A stretch of 64,000 bases of DNA from Holophagales bacterium (GTDB lineage Bacteria; Acidobacteriota; Thermoanaerobaculia; Multivoradales; Multivoraceae): NCBI GenBank assembly GCA_009837885.1, contig VXSP01000040.1, forward strand, positions 1-64,000, in the 5' to 3' direction. A program made the translations under genes and the position numbers. The stretch's first letter is position 1. The number at the start of each line of letters is the position of its first letter. The notes under the pieces were generated by a model. It saw nothing but the letters and a program-made list of their open reading frames with translations. It did no database searches and was not told the origin of the DNA. Positions 15,545-24,853 of the stretch are shown piece after piece.

Positions 15545-16183
15545 GTGACGTTCTCCTGGAGGGCTACCCTGGTTCTTGCGCTGGGCATTCTGCCAGTTGC
15601 GGCCGCCTCGGAGCCGGCGGTCGGCGAGCCCAGGCGGGTCGCCGTGCTCGTAGCCGATGCGGATGACGAGCGGGTCGCCATGGTGGCCGAGGCGGTTTCC
15701 TTCTGGAACGGGACAGTCTCGGAGCTGGGATTGGCCGGGCCGTTTTCGGAGCCGGGACACCAGGCGCCGCCGGAAGAACTGCGGCCGTTCGAGAACTACG
15801 CCCACCAGCTCTCGCAGCTCGCCGGGCGCCTCGATTCGTCGACTCCGGGGCCGCAACCGCCGGAAGCGCTCCTCCGCGTCGACGCGGAGGTCGTCGTGCT
15901 GCTCTCCGCCCAGAGTCTCATGCCCTTCGCCTGGCCCTACGGCGACGATGGCCGCTACTTCGTCGCCATTCCTTCAGGCGACGAGCGCGACAACGTCGTG
16001 CGCAACGTGATCGCGCACGAGTTCGGGCATGTCCTTGGCCTGAAGCACATTCGCCAGCCGGGTGTTCTGATGTGCCAGCCCTGCGACACGTCGGCGCGCA
16101 GCAGCAACCATCCGCGATTTCTGCCGTTGACCGACCTCGACCGCGAGCGGCTACGGTCCTTCCTCGGAGGAACCGAACCGTGA
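15545..16183 (+). CDS. exported metzincin-type zinc metalloprotease
   Basis: 212 aa from GTG 15545, with a signal peptide (..LALGILPVAAASE). HEFGHVLGLKH at 158-168 is the HExxHxxGxxH zinc motif of matrixin/metzincin proteases. The downstream CQPCDTSARSS may hold the Met-turn region, though the Met (VLMCQ) is unusually close. Cleaves an unknown peptide substrate in the periplasm or outside. The start codon touches that of the minus-strand hydrolase, so control sequences must lie inside the neighbour. A start nearer the GGAGG at 15557 cannot be excluded. The stop shares GTGA with the next gene, so the two are coupled. Confidence 0.82.
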   Translation: MTFSWRATLVLALGILPVAAASEPAVGEPRRVAVLVADADDERVAMVAEAVSFWNGTVSELGLAGPFSEPGHQAPPEELRPFENYAHQLSQLAGRLDSSTPGPQPPEALLRVDAEVVVLLSAQSLMPFAWPYGDDGRYFVAIPSGDERDNVVRNVIAHEFGHVLGLKHIRQPGVLMCQPCDTSARSSNHPRFLPLTDLDRERLRSFLGGTEP

Positions 16184-17820
16184 CCTCTGTCTGGACCCGG
16201 AGGCGCTTCATCGCCGCTGCGGCCGCCGCGGCCGCCGGAACCGGCCTCAGCCGTTCGCCGGCGCTTTCGGACGACGGCTGGCGCGCCGGGCCGCTCCAGC
16301 ATCTGATTCCGGCGGCCAGCCACGACCGGGTGGCGCTCAAGTGCTCATTCGGCGAGCCGCTCGACTTCGTGCCGGAACTGCGCATTGGCGGCCGCCTGGT
16401 CGCGGGCAGGAGCACGGACACGGACAGGCGCTTCTTCTCCTTCGACGCGCCGGGCCTGGAGCCGGACACCGAGTACGCCCTGCAACTGCTTGGCGGCGGC
16501 GAGACGCTGTGCGACCCGTGGCCGCTCCGCACGTTCCCGTTGCCCTCGGCCCAACCTGAGTCGGTGCGGTTTCTCGCCTACACCTGTGCCGGAGGCCACC
16601 CCGAGTCGGGCTTCTTCCTGCCGCTGGCGGTTCGCCGCCGGCTTTTGCGCAGGGCGCTCTCCTTCCGTCCGCGGGCGCTGATCGCGATCGGCGACCACAT
16701 TTACTGGGACCAGCGAACGGTGCTCTACAACCGCGGCGAGGAGCGAGGCCGGCGTTCCCGTGAGTTCTACGAGCGGATCGGCTGGCTGGACCTGAGCCTG
16801 CCCGCGCTGGGAACGAGCAACGAGACCTCGATCAAGGCGGCCGTCGGGCCGCAGATCGCCGAGCTGTACGGGGTCATGCTGCGGTCGACGCCTTCCTACT
16901 TCGTCAGCGACGACCACGACTACTACGAGAACGACGATGCCGACCCCCGGATGGTCACCCTGCCGCCCGACCGCTACCAGGTGGACTTTGCCCGATTCAC
17001 CCGCAACGCCTACCTGCCCGAGTTCCTCCCCGACGTCGAGCGCCCGCGGGCGATCTCCGGCGCCGGGGCCGGCGACCGGGAGCCCGGCATCTCCGAGGCC
17101 TTCGGTACCTTCCGCTACGGCCGGCTGGCCGAAGTCCTGATCTACGACTGTGCCCGCTACCTGTCGCTCAAGGGCGTCCATGCCGGCCTGGTGCCGCCGG
17201 AGGCGGAGCACTGGCTGCACCAGCGCACGCGGGACCAGGCGGTGGCCCAGTTGTTCCACGTTCCGTCGCACCCGTTCGGGTGGTCGGCGGGGAAGTGGCG
17301 GGAGTGGTATCCGGACGTCGCCGACCTCGACGACGGCGGCGCCACCGTGTCGCGGATCGGCGATTTCGCGGGCAGCAACTTCAGGCTGACGACGGAACGG
17401 GAGAAGTACTTCTGGCAGGAGGGCTGGTGGCGGCAGCATCAGCGCCTGCTGGAGTCGCTGACGTCCCAGTCGCAGCGGGCCGGCATCGTTCTCTCGGGCG
17501 ACCTGCACGCGATCGGTCACTCCGTCCTCGAACGAAGCGGCAGCATGGATCTCTCGGCCAACCCGGTCCATGCGGTGCTGACCGGCCCGCTGGGCACACT
17601 GACCGGCTGGCCGTCGGCGGCGCGGGGGACACCGCCCCTGGCGGCCACCGCGGTCGTGCAGGACGTGCGCGGCGAGACCTTCGAGAAGAACGGCTTCGCG
17701 CTCTTCGACGTAACGCCGTCGGAGGTCACGGTGCGACTGTTCGCGTGGAAGACGGGGGAGCCGGAGTCGGCGATCGACGACCTTGAGCCGTACCACACGG
17801 CCGTCATCCGTCGCGACTGA
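16180..17820 (+). CDS. Tat-exported PhoD-like alkaline phosphatase/metallophosphatase
   Basis: 546 aa from GTG 16180 (GGAGGA 8 nt upstream; GTGA overlap with the protease gene). N-terminal TRRRFIAAAAAAAAG is a twin-arginine signal. Metal-binding motifs of the PhoD/calcineurin-like fold: IAIGDHIYWDQ, SDDHDYYENDD and SGDLHAIGHS. A short N-terminal Fn3-like segment precedes them (ELRIGGRLVAGR..). It would hydrolyse phosphate mono- or diesters in the periplasm after folding with metals in the cytoplasm. ATG starts further upstream would run deep into the preceding gene and lack the Tat motif at the N terminus. Confidence 0.87.
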   Translation: MTSVWTRRRFIAAAAAAAAGTGLSRSPALSDDGWRAGPLQHLIPAASHDRVALKCSFGEPLDFVPELRIGGRLVAGRSTDTDRRFFSFDAPGLEPDTEYALQLLGGGETLCDPWPLRTFPLPSAQPESVRFLAYTCAGGHPESGFFLPLAVRRRLLRRALSFRPRALIAIGDHIYWDQRTVLYNRGEERGRRSREFYERIGWLDLSLPALGTSNETSIKAAVGPQIAELYGVMLRSTPSYFVSDDHDYYENDDADPRMVTLPPDRYQVDFARFTRNAYLPEFLPDVERPRAISGAGAGDREPGISEAFGTFRYGRLAEVLIYDCARYLSLKGVHAGLVPPEAEHWLHQRTRDQAVAQLFHVPSHPFGWSAGKWREWYPDVADLDDGGATVSRIGDFAGSNFRLTTEREKYFWQEGWWRQHQRLLESLTSQSQRAGIVLSGDLHAIGHSVLERSGSMDLSANPVHAVLTGPLGTLTGWPSAARGTPPLAATAVVQDVRGETFEKNGFALFDVTPSEVTVRLFAWKTGEPESAIDDLEPYHTAVIRRD

Positions 17821-17860
17821 GGGTGCAGCTCCGCGTCTGCGTCCGCCCGCGGCCGTCGGT

Positions 17861-17866
17861 TACTGT
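17861..17866 (+). promoter_or_regulatory. -10 box of a likely leaderless transcript (AbgT transporter)
   Basis: TACTGT ends 7 nt before the ATG at 17874 (TCCGCGG between), with no Shine-Dalgarno. Confidence 0.45.
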
Positions 17867-17873
17867 TCCGCGG

Positions 17874-19502
17874 ATGGCCGAGGCTCCGAGACGACCGAAC
17901 AGGCGGGCGCGGAAGGGGCCGGGCCTCTTCACTCGCTTCCTGAACGTAGTCGAGTTCCTCGGCAACCTGTTGCCGCATCCGGTGACGCTATTCGCCGTGC
18001 TGGCGCTGCTCATCCTGCTGGTTTCGGGGATGGCGGAGATGCTCGACTGGCAGGTCGACGACCCGCGCCCCGCCGGCGTCTCGGGCCGCTCCGAGGACGG
18101 GTTGATCCGCGCGGTCAGTCTGATGAACCCGGAGGGGATGCGCCGGATCGCGATGAACCTGGTGACGAACTTCACCGGCTTCGCGCCGCTGGGCACGGTC
18201 CTCGTCGCGCTGCTGGGGGTCGGCGTTGCCGAACGATCGGGTCTGCTCGGCGCGCTGCTGCGGGCACTGGTCCTCGGCGCGCCCCGGAACCTGCTGACCG
18301 CGGTCGTGGTCTTCGCCTCGGTTGTCTCCAACACCGCGTCGGAGATGGGCTACGTCGTGCTGATCCCGCTTGCGGCGGTCGTGTTCCGGTCGGTGGGCCG
18401 CCATCCGCTCGCCGGCCTGGCCGCGGCGTTCGCCGGCGTCTCGGGGGGTTACTCCGCGAACATCCTGATCGGCACCGTCGATCCGCTGCTCGCCGGGATC
18501 ACGACCGAGGCGGCGCGCATCATCGATCCGTCCTACGCGCCCGGCGCGGTGAACGAGATCCCGGCGACCGCGAACTACCTCTTCATGTTCGTCAGCACCT
18601 TCATGATCACCGTGATCGGCACCCTGGTGACGACCCGGATCGTCGAACCCAAGCTGGGGACGTTCGAGCCGAGTCGTGCGGCGGACGACCTGGAGGATCC
18701 GGAAGATGGCCTGAAGACGCTGTCGCCGGAGGAGAAGCGCGGGCTCAAGCTGGCGGGGGTGACGGTGCTCGCCATGCTTGGCGGGTTGGCCCTGCTCGCC
18801 CTGCCCGAGAACGGCTGGTTCCGCGACCCGGCGGTGAACGCGCTCCTGATCGACGACCTGAGGCCGATGCTGCGCAGCGTCGTCTCCCTCATCTTCGTCT
18901 TCTTCATCGTGCCGTCGATCGTCTACGGCCGGGTCACGGGATCGGTCCGGAACGACCGCGACGTGATCGACGGCATGGGCAGGGCAATGAGTTCGCTCGG
19001 GCCCTACATGGTCCTCGTCTTCTTCGCCGCCCAGTTCGTCTCCTTCTTCAACTGGACCAACCTCGGGACGATCACGGCGGTGGTCGGCGCCGACCTGCTG
19101 ACGCGGTTCGATCTCACCGGACCGGTCGTCTTCCTGCCATTCATCGTGATGTGCTGCTTCGTCAACCTGATGCTCGGCAGCGCGTCCGCCCAGTGGGCGG
19201 TGACGGCGCCCATCTTCGTGCCGATGCTGATGACGGTCGGCTACAGCCCGGAAGTCATCCAGGCCGCCTACCGGATCGGCGACTCGACGACGAACATCAT
19301 CACGCCGATGATGAGCTACTTCGGGCTCATCCTGGCGGTGGCGATGCGGTACGACCGGAAGCTGGGAATCGGCACCCTGATCGCGACGATGATCCCGTAC
19401 TCGATCTCCTACCTGATCGGCTGGGTGACGCTGTTCTACGTCTGGGTGTTCGCGCTCGGCCTGCCGGTCGGCCCCGGTTCGCCGACCTACTACACGCCCT
19501 GA
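17874..19502 (+). CDS. AbgT-family transporter (p-aminobenzoyl-glutamate type)
   Basis: 542 aa with about 11-12 membrane helices. Characteristic AbgT regions: FLGNLLPHPVTLFAVLALLILL, NFTGFAPLGTVLVALLGVGVAERSG, VSNTASEMGYVVLIPLAAVVF, and ASAQWAVTAPIFVPML. Characterised members import p-aminobenzoyl-glutamate or export sulfonamides. The substrate here is unknown. No abgA/abgB amidohydrolases lie nearby, which argues against a simple aminobenzoyl-glutamate salvage operon. ATG 17874 is preceded at 7 nt by a TACTGT box rather than a ribosome site. Confidence 0.93.
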   Translation: MAEAPRRPNRRARKGPGLFTRFLNVVEFLGNLLPHPVTLFAVLALLILLVSGMAEMLDWQVDDPRPAGVSGRSEDGLIRAVSLMNPEGMRRIAMNLVTNFTGFAPLGTVLVALLGVGVAERSGLLGALLRALVLGAPRNLLTAVVVFASVVSNTASEMGYVVLIPLAAVVFRSVGRHPLAGLAAAFAGVSGGYSANILIGTVDPLLAGITTEAARIIDPSYAPGAVNEIPATANYLFMFVSTFMITVIGTLVTTRIVEPKLGTFEPSRAADDLEDPEDGLKTLSPEEKRGLKLAGVTVLAMLGGLALLALPENGWFRDPAVNALLIDDLRPMLRSVVSLIFVFFIVPSIVYGRVTGSVRNDRDVIDGMGRAMSSLGPYMVLVFFAAQFVSFFNWTNLGTITAVVGADLLTRFDLTGPVVFLPFIVMCCFVNLMLGSASAQWAVTAPIFVPMLMTVGYSPEVIQAAYRIGDSTTNIITPMMSYFGLILAVAMRYDRKLGIGTLIATMIPYSISYLIGWVTLFYVWVFALGLPVGPGSPTYYTP

Positions 19503-19610
19503 GCCGGCTCCGGCCTCGCTGGCGGCTGTTCTCCGGCACGCTGTCAAGGTCCTGTTACCATGACCCGTTCCGCCCCGGCGCGAGTCGGCGCGGAGGAGGG
19601 GAGATCGCCT

Positions 19611-19820
19611 ATGGCCAGACCTGGTCCGACCACTTTCGCGAAACGTCAACGAGAGATGCGCAAGCGCCAGAGGCGCCAGGAGAAGCTGGAACGGCGCGCG
19701 CAGCGGAAGATCGATAAGGAGCAGGCGGCCCTGGAGGCACCGGAGAACACGACCGGAGAGGACCCGGACATCGCGGGGATCGTCCCGGGTCCGCAGCCGC
19801 TGCCCGACTGGGACGACTGA
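19611..19820 (+). CDS. small conserved basic protein
   Basis: 69 aa from ATG 19611, with a strong GGAGGAGGGGAG just upstream. The N terminus (MARPGPTTFAKRQREMRKRQRR) is followed by a highly basic helix rich in Arg/Lys/Gln, then an acidic/Pro tail. I recognise this as a small protein common in Acidobacteriota and Myxococcota-type genomes, with no known function. The charge suggests nucleic acid or ribosome contact, by inference only. Convergent with the secreted-family gene ending at 19839. Confidence 0.75.
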   Translation: MARPGPTTFAKRQREMRKRQRRQEKLERRAQRKIDKEQAALEAPENTTGEDPDIAGIVPGPQPLPDWDD

Positions 19821-19838
19821 TCGCCGAAAGTCCGCCGC

Positions 19839-20906
19839 CTACGGGCCGCCGCCGGACGCCGTGGCCTCGGCTTCCTCGGCGCGGGCGCCGGAGAGGATGT
19901 TGTACAGGCCGTAGTTGCCTTCGTGGCAGGCGTACTCGTACAGCGGAACGTCGCCCTTCTTCATCAGCAGGCGGGCGGTGAAGGGCCGCGTGTACGTCGC
20001 CGGGTCGTTCACCGTGTACTCGTACAGCAGGGTGTCCTCGGCGACGCGCCGGAACTTCTCGGTGACGTGCATCTCCCAGGCGGTGCCGACGGAACTGAAC
20101 GCACTGCCGCTGAAGCTCGATACCAGGTCGCTGAAGTTCTTCGTCTCGACGACCAGGGTGTCGCCGTCCCAGTAGCCGCGCGAGTCGCCCATCCACTGCC
20201 GCACCGAGTCGGGAAGGTGCGGGCGCCCGTCGAGAGACACGATCCGGGTGTCATGGACCATCTCGTTCAGGATCGCGACGTGGTTGGCGGACTGGAAGAT
20301 CTGGATGTTCTGGTTGTAGCCACCCGGCGTGATCGGCGGTCCCACGTTGAAGCCGAGGATGCAGCGCTCGGCCAAACCCCGATCCTCGTAGCTGTCGAGG
20401 CCGATGCCGCCGACCCGGAGCCGAACCGGGCGGTCGATCGGCTTGTCGTCGCCGAGCGTCTTTCGCTCGATGCCGGGGTGCGTCTCCGGCAGCCGGCCGT
20501 TCGGCGGGTCGATGATCAGCGACGTGCGCAGGTCCTCGACGACCCTGGCGCCGCGGTCGAACCAGAAGTTGTTGTAGCCGCCGACTTCGCCGCCGGCCTC
20601 GAGCCTTCTCTCCTCAGGGTCGCTGGGCAGATCGGCGACGCGAGCCCGTTCCACGGCGGCCGCCTCGAGCTCGGCGGCCCTGGTTTCGTCGATCACGGCT
20701 TCCTGGTCCGCGGGCCGCTGCAGCGGCGTCAGGGTGCGGAAGTCCCAGACGCCGGAGATGTCGGGCTTGCCGTCCGCAGCCAGCGGCGGCGTCCAGGCGG
20801 ACGCTTCCTGGGCCGGCAGCGCGGCCGGCAGCGCGGCGATCGTCAACGCCGCGGCGACAACCGGAATCCACGGGAAACGGAGGCGAGCGTTTCGGTGGCG
20901 ACGCAT
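19839..20906 (-). CDS. secreted WEGDTLVVET-family protein
   Basis: 355 aa from ATG 20906 (GAGGAGGG upstream). Signal peptide ..PAALPAQEA. Family motifs: ADGKPDISGVWDFRTLTPLQRP, GGYNNFWFDRG, RTSLIIDPPNGRLPE, Cys in ERCILGFN, GDSRGYWDGDTLVVETKNF (D for E in the hallmark), and YACHEGNYGLYN. Last gene of a likely three-gene minus-strand run: serine hydrolase (22602-23897), SSS transporter (20948-22540), then this gene, with gaps of 61 and 41 bp. The context could mean that the secreted protein handles the compound imported by the transporter, by inference. Confidence 0.87.
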   Translation of the reverse strand: MRRHRNARLRFPWIPVVAAALTIAALPAALPAQEASAWTPPLAADGKPDISGVWDFRTLTPLQRPADQEAVIDETRAAELEAAAVERARVADLPSDPEERRLEAGGEVGGYNNFWFDRGARVVEDLRTSLIIDPPNGRLPETHPGIERKTLGDDKPIDRPVRLRVGGIGLDSYEDRGLAERCILGFNVGPPITPGGYNQNIQIFQSANHVAILNEMVHDTRIVSLDGRPHLPDSVRQWMGDSRGYWDGDTLVVETKNFSDLVSSFSGSAFSSVGTAWEMHVTEKFRRVAEDTLLYEYTVNDPATYTRPFTARLLMKKGDVPLYEYACHEGNYGLYNILSGARAEEAEATASGGGP

Positions 20907-20947
20907 GTCGTCCCTCCTCGTTTGTCGAACTCTGCCGTGGAGTCTAG

Positions 20948-22540
20948 CTATCCCCCGGCCGCCTCCGCCGTCTCGGCCGGAGCGCTGAACAGTCGCTCGA
21001 CATGCGCTTCCGGCAGTGGCTGCGTCAGCTTGGACACGACATAGGTTCCGGCGATCGATACGACCTCGCCGACCACCGCGCACGAGTACGGATTGATCTG
21101 GTAGTGCGCGAGCCACTGCGCGATGCTCGACAGGGGGCCGAGCGAGCCCGGATCGACGATCATCCAGGGCAGGCCGCTGCGCAACAGGACGAAGGTCAAC
21201 ATGCCGCTGACGAGGCCGGTGTAGGCGCCTGCCAGGGTGACGCCACGCCACAGGCCACCGACCACCAGCGGGCCGGCGAAGGCGGCCATCATGCCGCCGG
21301 TGCCCACCCAGACGAGCAGGGCGATGTTCATGTCCTGCATCGCCCAGGCCATCCAGGTGCAGAGGATCAGCACGATCACCGTGCTCCAGCGGCTGATCAC
21401 GAGCACCTTGCGGTCGACTTCCTTGTCGCTTAGGTGAGGTGAGTACTTGGGGACGATCGAGCGGCGGTAGATGTCGTTGGCGACGATCTGGGACGACGAC
21501 ACGACGAGCCCGTCCGCCGTCGACATGATCGCGGCCAGGATGCCGACGCCGATCAGGGCGGCAAGCCAGGTCGGGAACAGCTCGATGAACAGCGCGGGGA
21601 GCGCCTCGTTCGGGTTGCGGCCGGCCGCGAGCAGTTCGGGGCCCAGAACGCCGCGGGCCAGGATGCCGCCCAGTCCCAGCATGCCCATCGTCAGGCCGAC
21701 GGCGAAGGCGAGCTTGACGAAGCGCATCCGGTCGCCGTCGTTCTTGAGCGCCCACACCTTGTTGCCGATGTGGGGCAGCATGCCGAGCGGAATGTGGGCG
21801 AACAGGACGCAGGCGATGGCCCACCAGGAGTCGTAGAGCGAGTTCGACGTGTTGAGCGGCCCGACCAGGTGCTCGTCCTGCACGCGCAGGTTGCTGACCA
21901 TGCCCGAGAGGCCGCCGTCCATGCCGGAGGCGAACAGGAACATGATGATGACGACGACCGCGACGCCCAGCATCATCATTCCCTGGATGCCGTCGGTGAG
22001 GATGTCCGCGTGGGCGCCGCCCAGGACGACGTAGACGAGCAGCACGCCGGAAGTGATGATCAGAGCCGTCATCGGCTCGAGTCCGAGCATGATCTCGAAC
22101 ATGACGAGGCCCGACACGAGCTGCCCGGCGATGTAGAAGAACAGGACCAGCGAGAAGATCGAGACCAGCAGGCGAACGCCGTCGCTCCGGTAACGATCGC
22201 CCAGGTATTCGGGGATCGAGCGGTTGCCGAACTTGTGGCCGGAGTTCGCGACCAGCCTGATCGTGATGAGGACTCCGAAGTAGACCCCCATCGGATAGAG
22301 GAACTTGCCCCAGACGCTTGCCATCCCGAACTGATAGCCGAGGCCGGGGCTGCCGAGGAAGGTGGCGCCGCTGGCGGTCGTGGCGGCGAACGCCAGGGCC
22401 AGGAAGTAGGGGCCGTAACTGCTCCGCGCGGTGGCGAAGTCGTCCGCGTTGCTGATCCTCCGGCTGGCGATCCAGCCGAACGTCAGCATGCCGACGATGT
22501 AGAGGATGAGGAACATCCACGACCAGGCAAACAGACTCAT
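20948..22540 (-). CDS. sodium:solute symporter (SSS family)
   Basis: 530 aa with about 13 membrane helices. SSS landmarks: ASRRISNADDFATARSSYGP near the N terminus, ATTASGATFLGSPGLGYQFG in the first core helices, and AAIMSTADGLVVSSSQIVANDIYR, the sodium-site helix. Couples sodium entry to uptake of an organic solute. The family spans proline, pantothenate, sugar and carboxylate transporters, and this one cannot be assigned. ATG 22540 has GGAGG 8 nt upstream. Operon-like spacing with the serine hydrolase upstream and the secreted-family gene downstream. Confidence 0.93.
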   Translation of the reverse strand: MSLFAWSWMFLILYIVGMLTFGWIASRRISNADDFATARSSYGPYFLALAFAATTASGATFLGSPGLGYQFGMASVWGKFLYPMGVYFGVLITIRLVANSGHKFGNRSIPEYLGDRYRSDGVRLLVSIFSLVLFFYIAGQLVSGLVMFEIMLGLEPMTALIITSGVLLVYVVLGGAHADILTDGIQGMMMLGVAVVVIIMFLFASGMDGGLSGMVSNLRVQDEHLVGPLNTSNSLYDSWWAIACVLFAHIPLGMLPHIGNKVWALKNDGDRMRFVKLAFAVGLTMGMLGLGGILARGVLGPELLAAGRNPNEALPALFIELFPTWLAALIGVGILAAIMSTADGLVVSSSQIVANDIYRRSIVPKYSPHLSDKEVDRKVLVISRWSTVIVLILCTWMAWAMQDMNIALLVWVGTGGMMAAFAGPLVVGGLWRGVTLAGAYTGLVSGMLTFVLLRSGLPWMIVDPGSLGPLSSIAQWLAHYQINPYSCAVVGEVVSIAGTYVVSKLTQPLPEAHVERLFSAPAETAEAAGG

Positions 22541-22601
22541 CGACTACCTCCTCGACAGTTCAGGTGGTTCCTCCGGCCCCCAGGCTCGCTCGCGGCGAGC
22601 C

Positions 22602-23897
22602 TCAGTCGACAATCGCTTCGTATGCCAGCCGCTTGCTGTTGATTCGCGCGGCCGAGGAGGCCTGAAAGTCGCGGCTCTGGATCATGCCGACGACGACCAG
22701 GTCCTGCACCGGGTTGATGCCGAACCAGGTGCCGCCGATCCCGTACCACCAGTACTCGCCCCTGGCGCGCTCATGGTCGGTCGCCGGGTTGGGATCGGTG
22801 ACGATCGAGAAGTCCAGGCCGAAGCGGTTGCCGCGGTAGAGCGGGCCCATGTCGGTTACGTTGGCCGGCAGGTGGTCGGCGTGCATCAGCTTCACCGTCT
22901 CCGGCTTCAGGATGCGGACGCCGTCCAGTTCGCCGCCATTTGCCAACATCTGGGCGAAGCGCATGTAGTCCGTCGCGGTGCCGACGAGGCCGCCGCCGCC
23001 GGAGAGGAACTTCGGTTTGTCGAGGTACTGCCCGAACTCGACCTTGGTCAGCTTGCCCCCGCTTGACTGGTACATGTGCGAGAAGCGGTCCACCTTGTCC
23101 GGCTCCACCCAGAAGGCGGTGTCCTTCATCCCCAGGGGCCCGAACAGGCGCTCGTTCAGGACCTCGTCGAGCGGCTTGCCGGCGAGCACCTCGAGGATGT
23201 AGCCCTGGACGTCGACGGCGACGCTGTAGTGCCACATCGAGCCGGGCTGCTGGCGGAGCGGGATCTTCGCCAGCTTGTCGATCATCTCCTCGAGGTCCTG
23301 GTTGAAGTCGATGATGCCCGCCTTCGTGTAGAGCGTGTCGACCTGGGACCGCGAGAACAGCCCATAGGTCAGGCCGGCCGTGTGGCTCATCAGTTCCCGC
23401 ATCGTCATCGGATGGTCCGCGTCCTCGGTGATCGGGTTGCCGTCCGGTCCGTCCTCCTTCGCGACCTTGAGATCGGCGAACTCGGGAATGAACTTCGACA
23501 CCGGATCGTCCAGCGTGAAGCGACCCTCGTCGTAGTAGGTCATCAGCGCGACTCCGACGATCGGCTTGGTCATCGAGTAGATGCGGAAGATCGTGTCCTT
23601 CTCGACCGGAAGACCGTTCTCGACGTCCCGCTTGCCGTAGGCGTCGAAGTGGACGACCTTTCCCTTGCGGGAGACCATCGTGACGACGCCGGCGAGCTGG
23701 CCGCCGTCGACCATGCCGTGCATCGCCTCGTTGAGCTTCTTGAGGCCGGCCGGATCCATGCCGACGTCGGCCGGCTTGGCGTATTGCAGTTCGGGCCCGG
23801 CGGCGGACGCGGGCGCGAGGACGAAGGCCGCCAGCAGCAGGGCAGCGGCAACAGTGGCGAGCGGGGCGTACTGCCCCCGAGGACGCAATCGGATCAC
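22602..23897 (-). CDS. exported serine hydrolase, beta-lactamase/esterase (class C fold)
   Basis: 431 aa from GTG 23897 (AAGGAGGAA upstream). Signal peptide ..FVLAPASAAGP. Ser108-Met-Thr-Lys111 is the S-x-x-K catalytic motif. Tyr224 in YSV takes the place of the usual Y-x-N. A GGTWF stretch near the C terminus may be the third (K/H-x-G-like) box. Family members are esterases, D-peptidases or beta-lactamases acting in the periplasm. Here the operon with an SSS transporter fits an esterase that frees an importable product, by inference. Palindromic repeat copy C lies about 47 bp upstream of the start. Confidence 0.9.
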   Translation of the reverse strand: MIRLRPRGQYAPLATVAAALLLAAFVLAPASAAGPELQYAKPADVGMDPAGLKKLNEAMHGMVDGGQLAGVVTMVSRKGKVVHFDAYGKRDVENGLPVEKDTIFRIYSMTKPIVGVALMTYYDEGRFTLDDPVSKFIPEFADLKVAKEDGPDGNPITEDADHPMTMRELMSHTAGLTYGLFSRSQVDTLYTKAGIIDFNQDLEEMIDKLAKIPLRQQPGSMWHYSVAVDVQGYILEVLAGKPLDEVLNERLFGPLGMKDTAFWVEPDKVDRFSHMYQSSGGKLTKVEFGQYLDKPKFLSGGGGLVGTATDYMRFAQMLANGGELDGVRILKPETVKLMHADHLPANVTDMGPLYRGNRFGLDFSIVTDPNPATDHERARGEYWWYGIGGTWFGINPVQDLVVVGMIQSRDFQASSAARINSKRLAYEAIVD

Positions 23898-23943
23898 GCG
23901 TGGTTCCTCCTTACGGGGTTGAGCGGAGCGTCGGCGAGCGTAC

Positions 23944-23998
23944 CACTGGGTGCGCCGGCGTCCCCGCCGGCATCCGGCGCGAAGCGCCGGCTTCCGGA
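23944..23998. repeat. dispersed palindromic repeat, copy C (inverted)
   Basis: Reverse-orientation copy: starts ACTGGGTGC, then the GCCGGCGtccccGCCGGC-type and CCGGCGC-GAA-GCGCCGG hairpins. It lacks the 11-bp outer ends seen in copies A and B. Lies between the DUF1295 gene stop (24010) and the serine hydrolase start (23897). Confidence 0.8.
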
Positions 23999-24009
23999 CG
24001 GTCGCCTCG

Positions 24010-24849
24010 CTAACGCAGCCTCAGGCCCGGAATGAGGCAGGGGGTGGAGGCCTGGTACTCCGGGTACGAGGGGTACCTGGCGGCCGCGATGGACTCTCCG
24101 AGCGGTATCGATCCGATGAAGATGCCGATCAGCCCCAGGCAGCCGAGGCCGGTCCAGTGGATCCACTCACCCGAAGCCGCGACGGCGAACAGGTAGAACG
24201 CGCACCACATGCCCATCTCGCACAGGTAGTTCGGGTGGCGGCAGAGGCGGAAGAGCCCGCGTTTCATGAACGGCTGGGCGATGTCTTCGCCGGCCGCGAC
24301 CCGGCGCTTCTTGTCCTGCTGGAAGGCCCACATCTGCTCGTCGGCGACGGTTTCGCCGATCAGGAGCAGAAGGAACAGGCCGGCGGCCACGAAGTCGAGT
24401 CCGCCGAGCGGCGTGTCCCCCGCCTCCCAGGCCGCGTGGACCGGCGACGTGAACCACCAGATCAGCAGCATCTGGCCGGGCGAGATGAACGTCGCGTTCA
24501 TGACCTGGATGGCGACGGGACCGAAGCGCTCCCTCACGGTTGCCCAGCGGTAGTCCTCGCCGCCTTTCCAGTAGCCCCCCTTGCGGGCGAAGTTGAAGGT
24601 GAGCCGTAGCCCCCAGAGCAGCACGAGGAGGGTCATCACGTTGACTCGCGCCAACTCGAAGCTGGTGGAGAAGGCCACGATCAGGCAGTACACCGGCGGG
24701 CAGATCGACCACAGGCGGTCCACCCAGGAGTACTCGCGGGTGATGACCGAGACGAGCCAGCAGAAGATCGCCAGGATCACGCAGAGATCGAGCGCGGCGC
24801 CCATCGGCGTGCCGACGAGCGGGTGGGGGATGAAGTTGATGTCCGGCAT
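24010..24849 (-). CDS. DUF1295 (steroid 5-alpha-reductase-like) membrane protein
   Basis: 279 aa with about seven membrane helices. FMKRGLFRLCRHPNYLCEMGMWCAFYL is the C-terminal RHPNY signature shared by DUF1295, isoprenylcysteine methyltransferases and steroid 5-alpha reductases. YSWVDRLWS and LWGLRLTFNFARKGGY are DUF1295-typical. Likely an NAD(P)H-dependent reductase or methyltransferase on a lipid in the inner membrane. ATG 24849 lies 4 bp after the stop of the secreted-family gene upstream, with GGAGA at that gene's end, so the two are cotranslated. Confidence 0.87.
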   Translation of the reverse strand: MPDINFIPHPLVGTPMGAALDLCVILAIFCWLVSVITREYSWVDRLWSICPPVYCLIVAFSTSFELARVNVMTLLVLLWGLRLTFNFARKGGYWKGGEDYRWATVRERFGPVAIQVMNATFISPGQMLLIWWFTSPVHAAWEAGDTPLGGLDFVAAGLFLLLLIGETVADEQMWAFQQDKKRRVAAGEDIAQPFMKRGLFRLCRHPNYLCEMGMWCAFYLFAVAASGEWIHWTGLGCLGLIGIFIGSIPLGESIAAARYPSYPEYQASTPCLIPGLRLR

Positions 24850-24853
24850 GGGC

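Noticed and set aside
20948..22520. Minus-strand frame continuous with the secreted-family gene, giving an 893-aa protein
   Set aside because: The upstream 530 residues are the out-of-frame shadow of the SSS transporter. The secreted protein has its own start, ribosome site and signal peptide at 20906.
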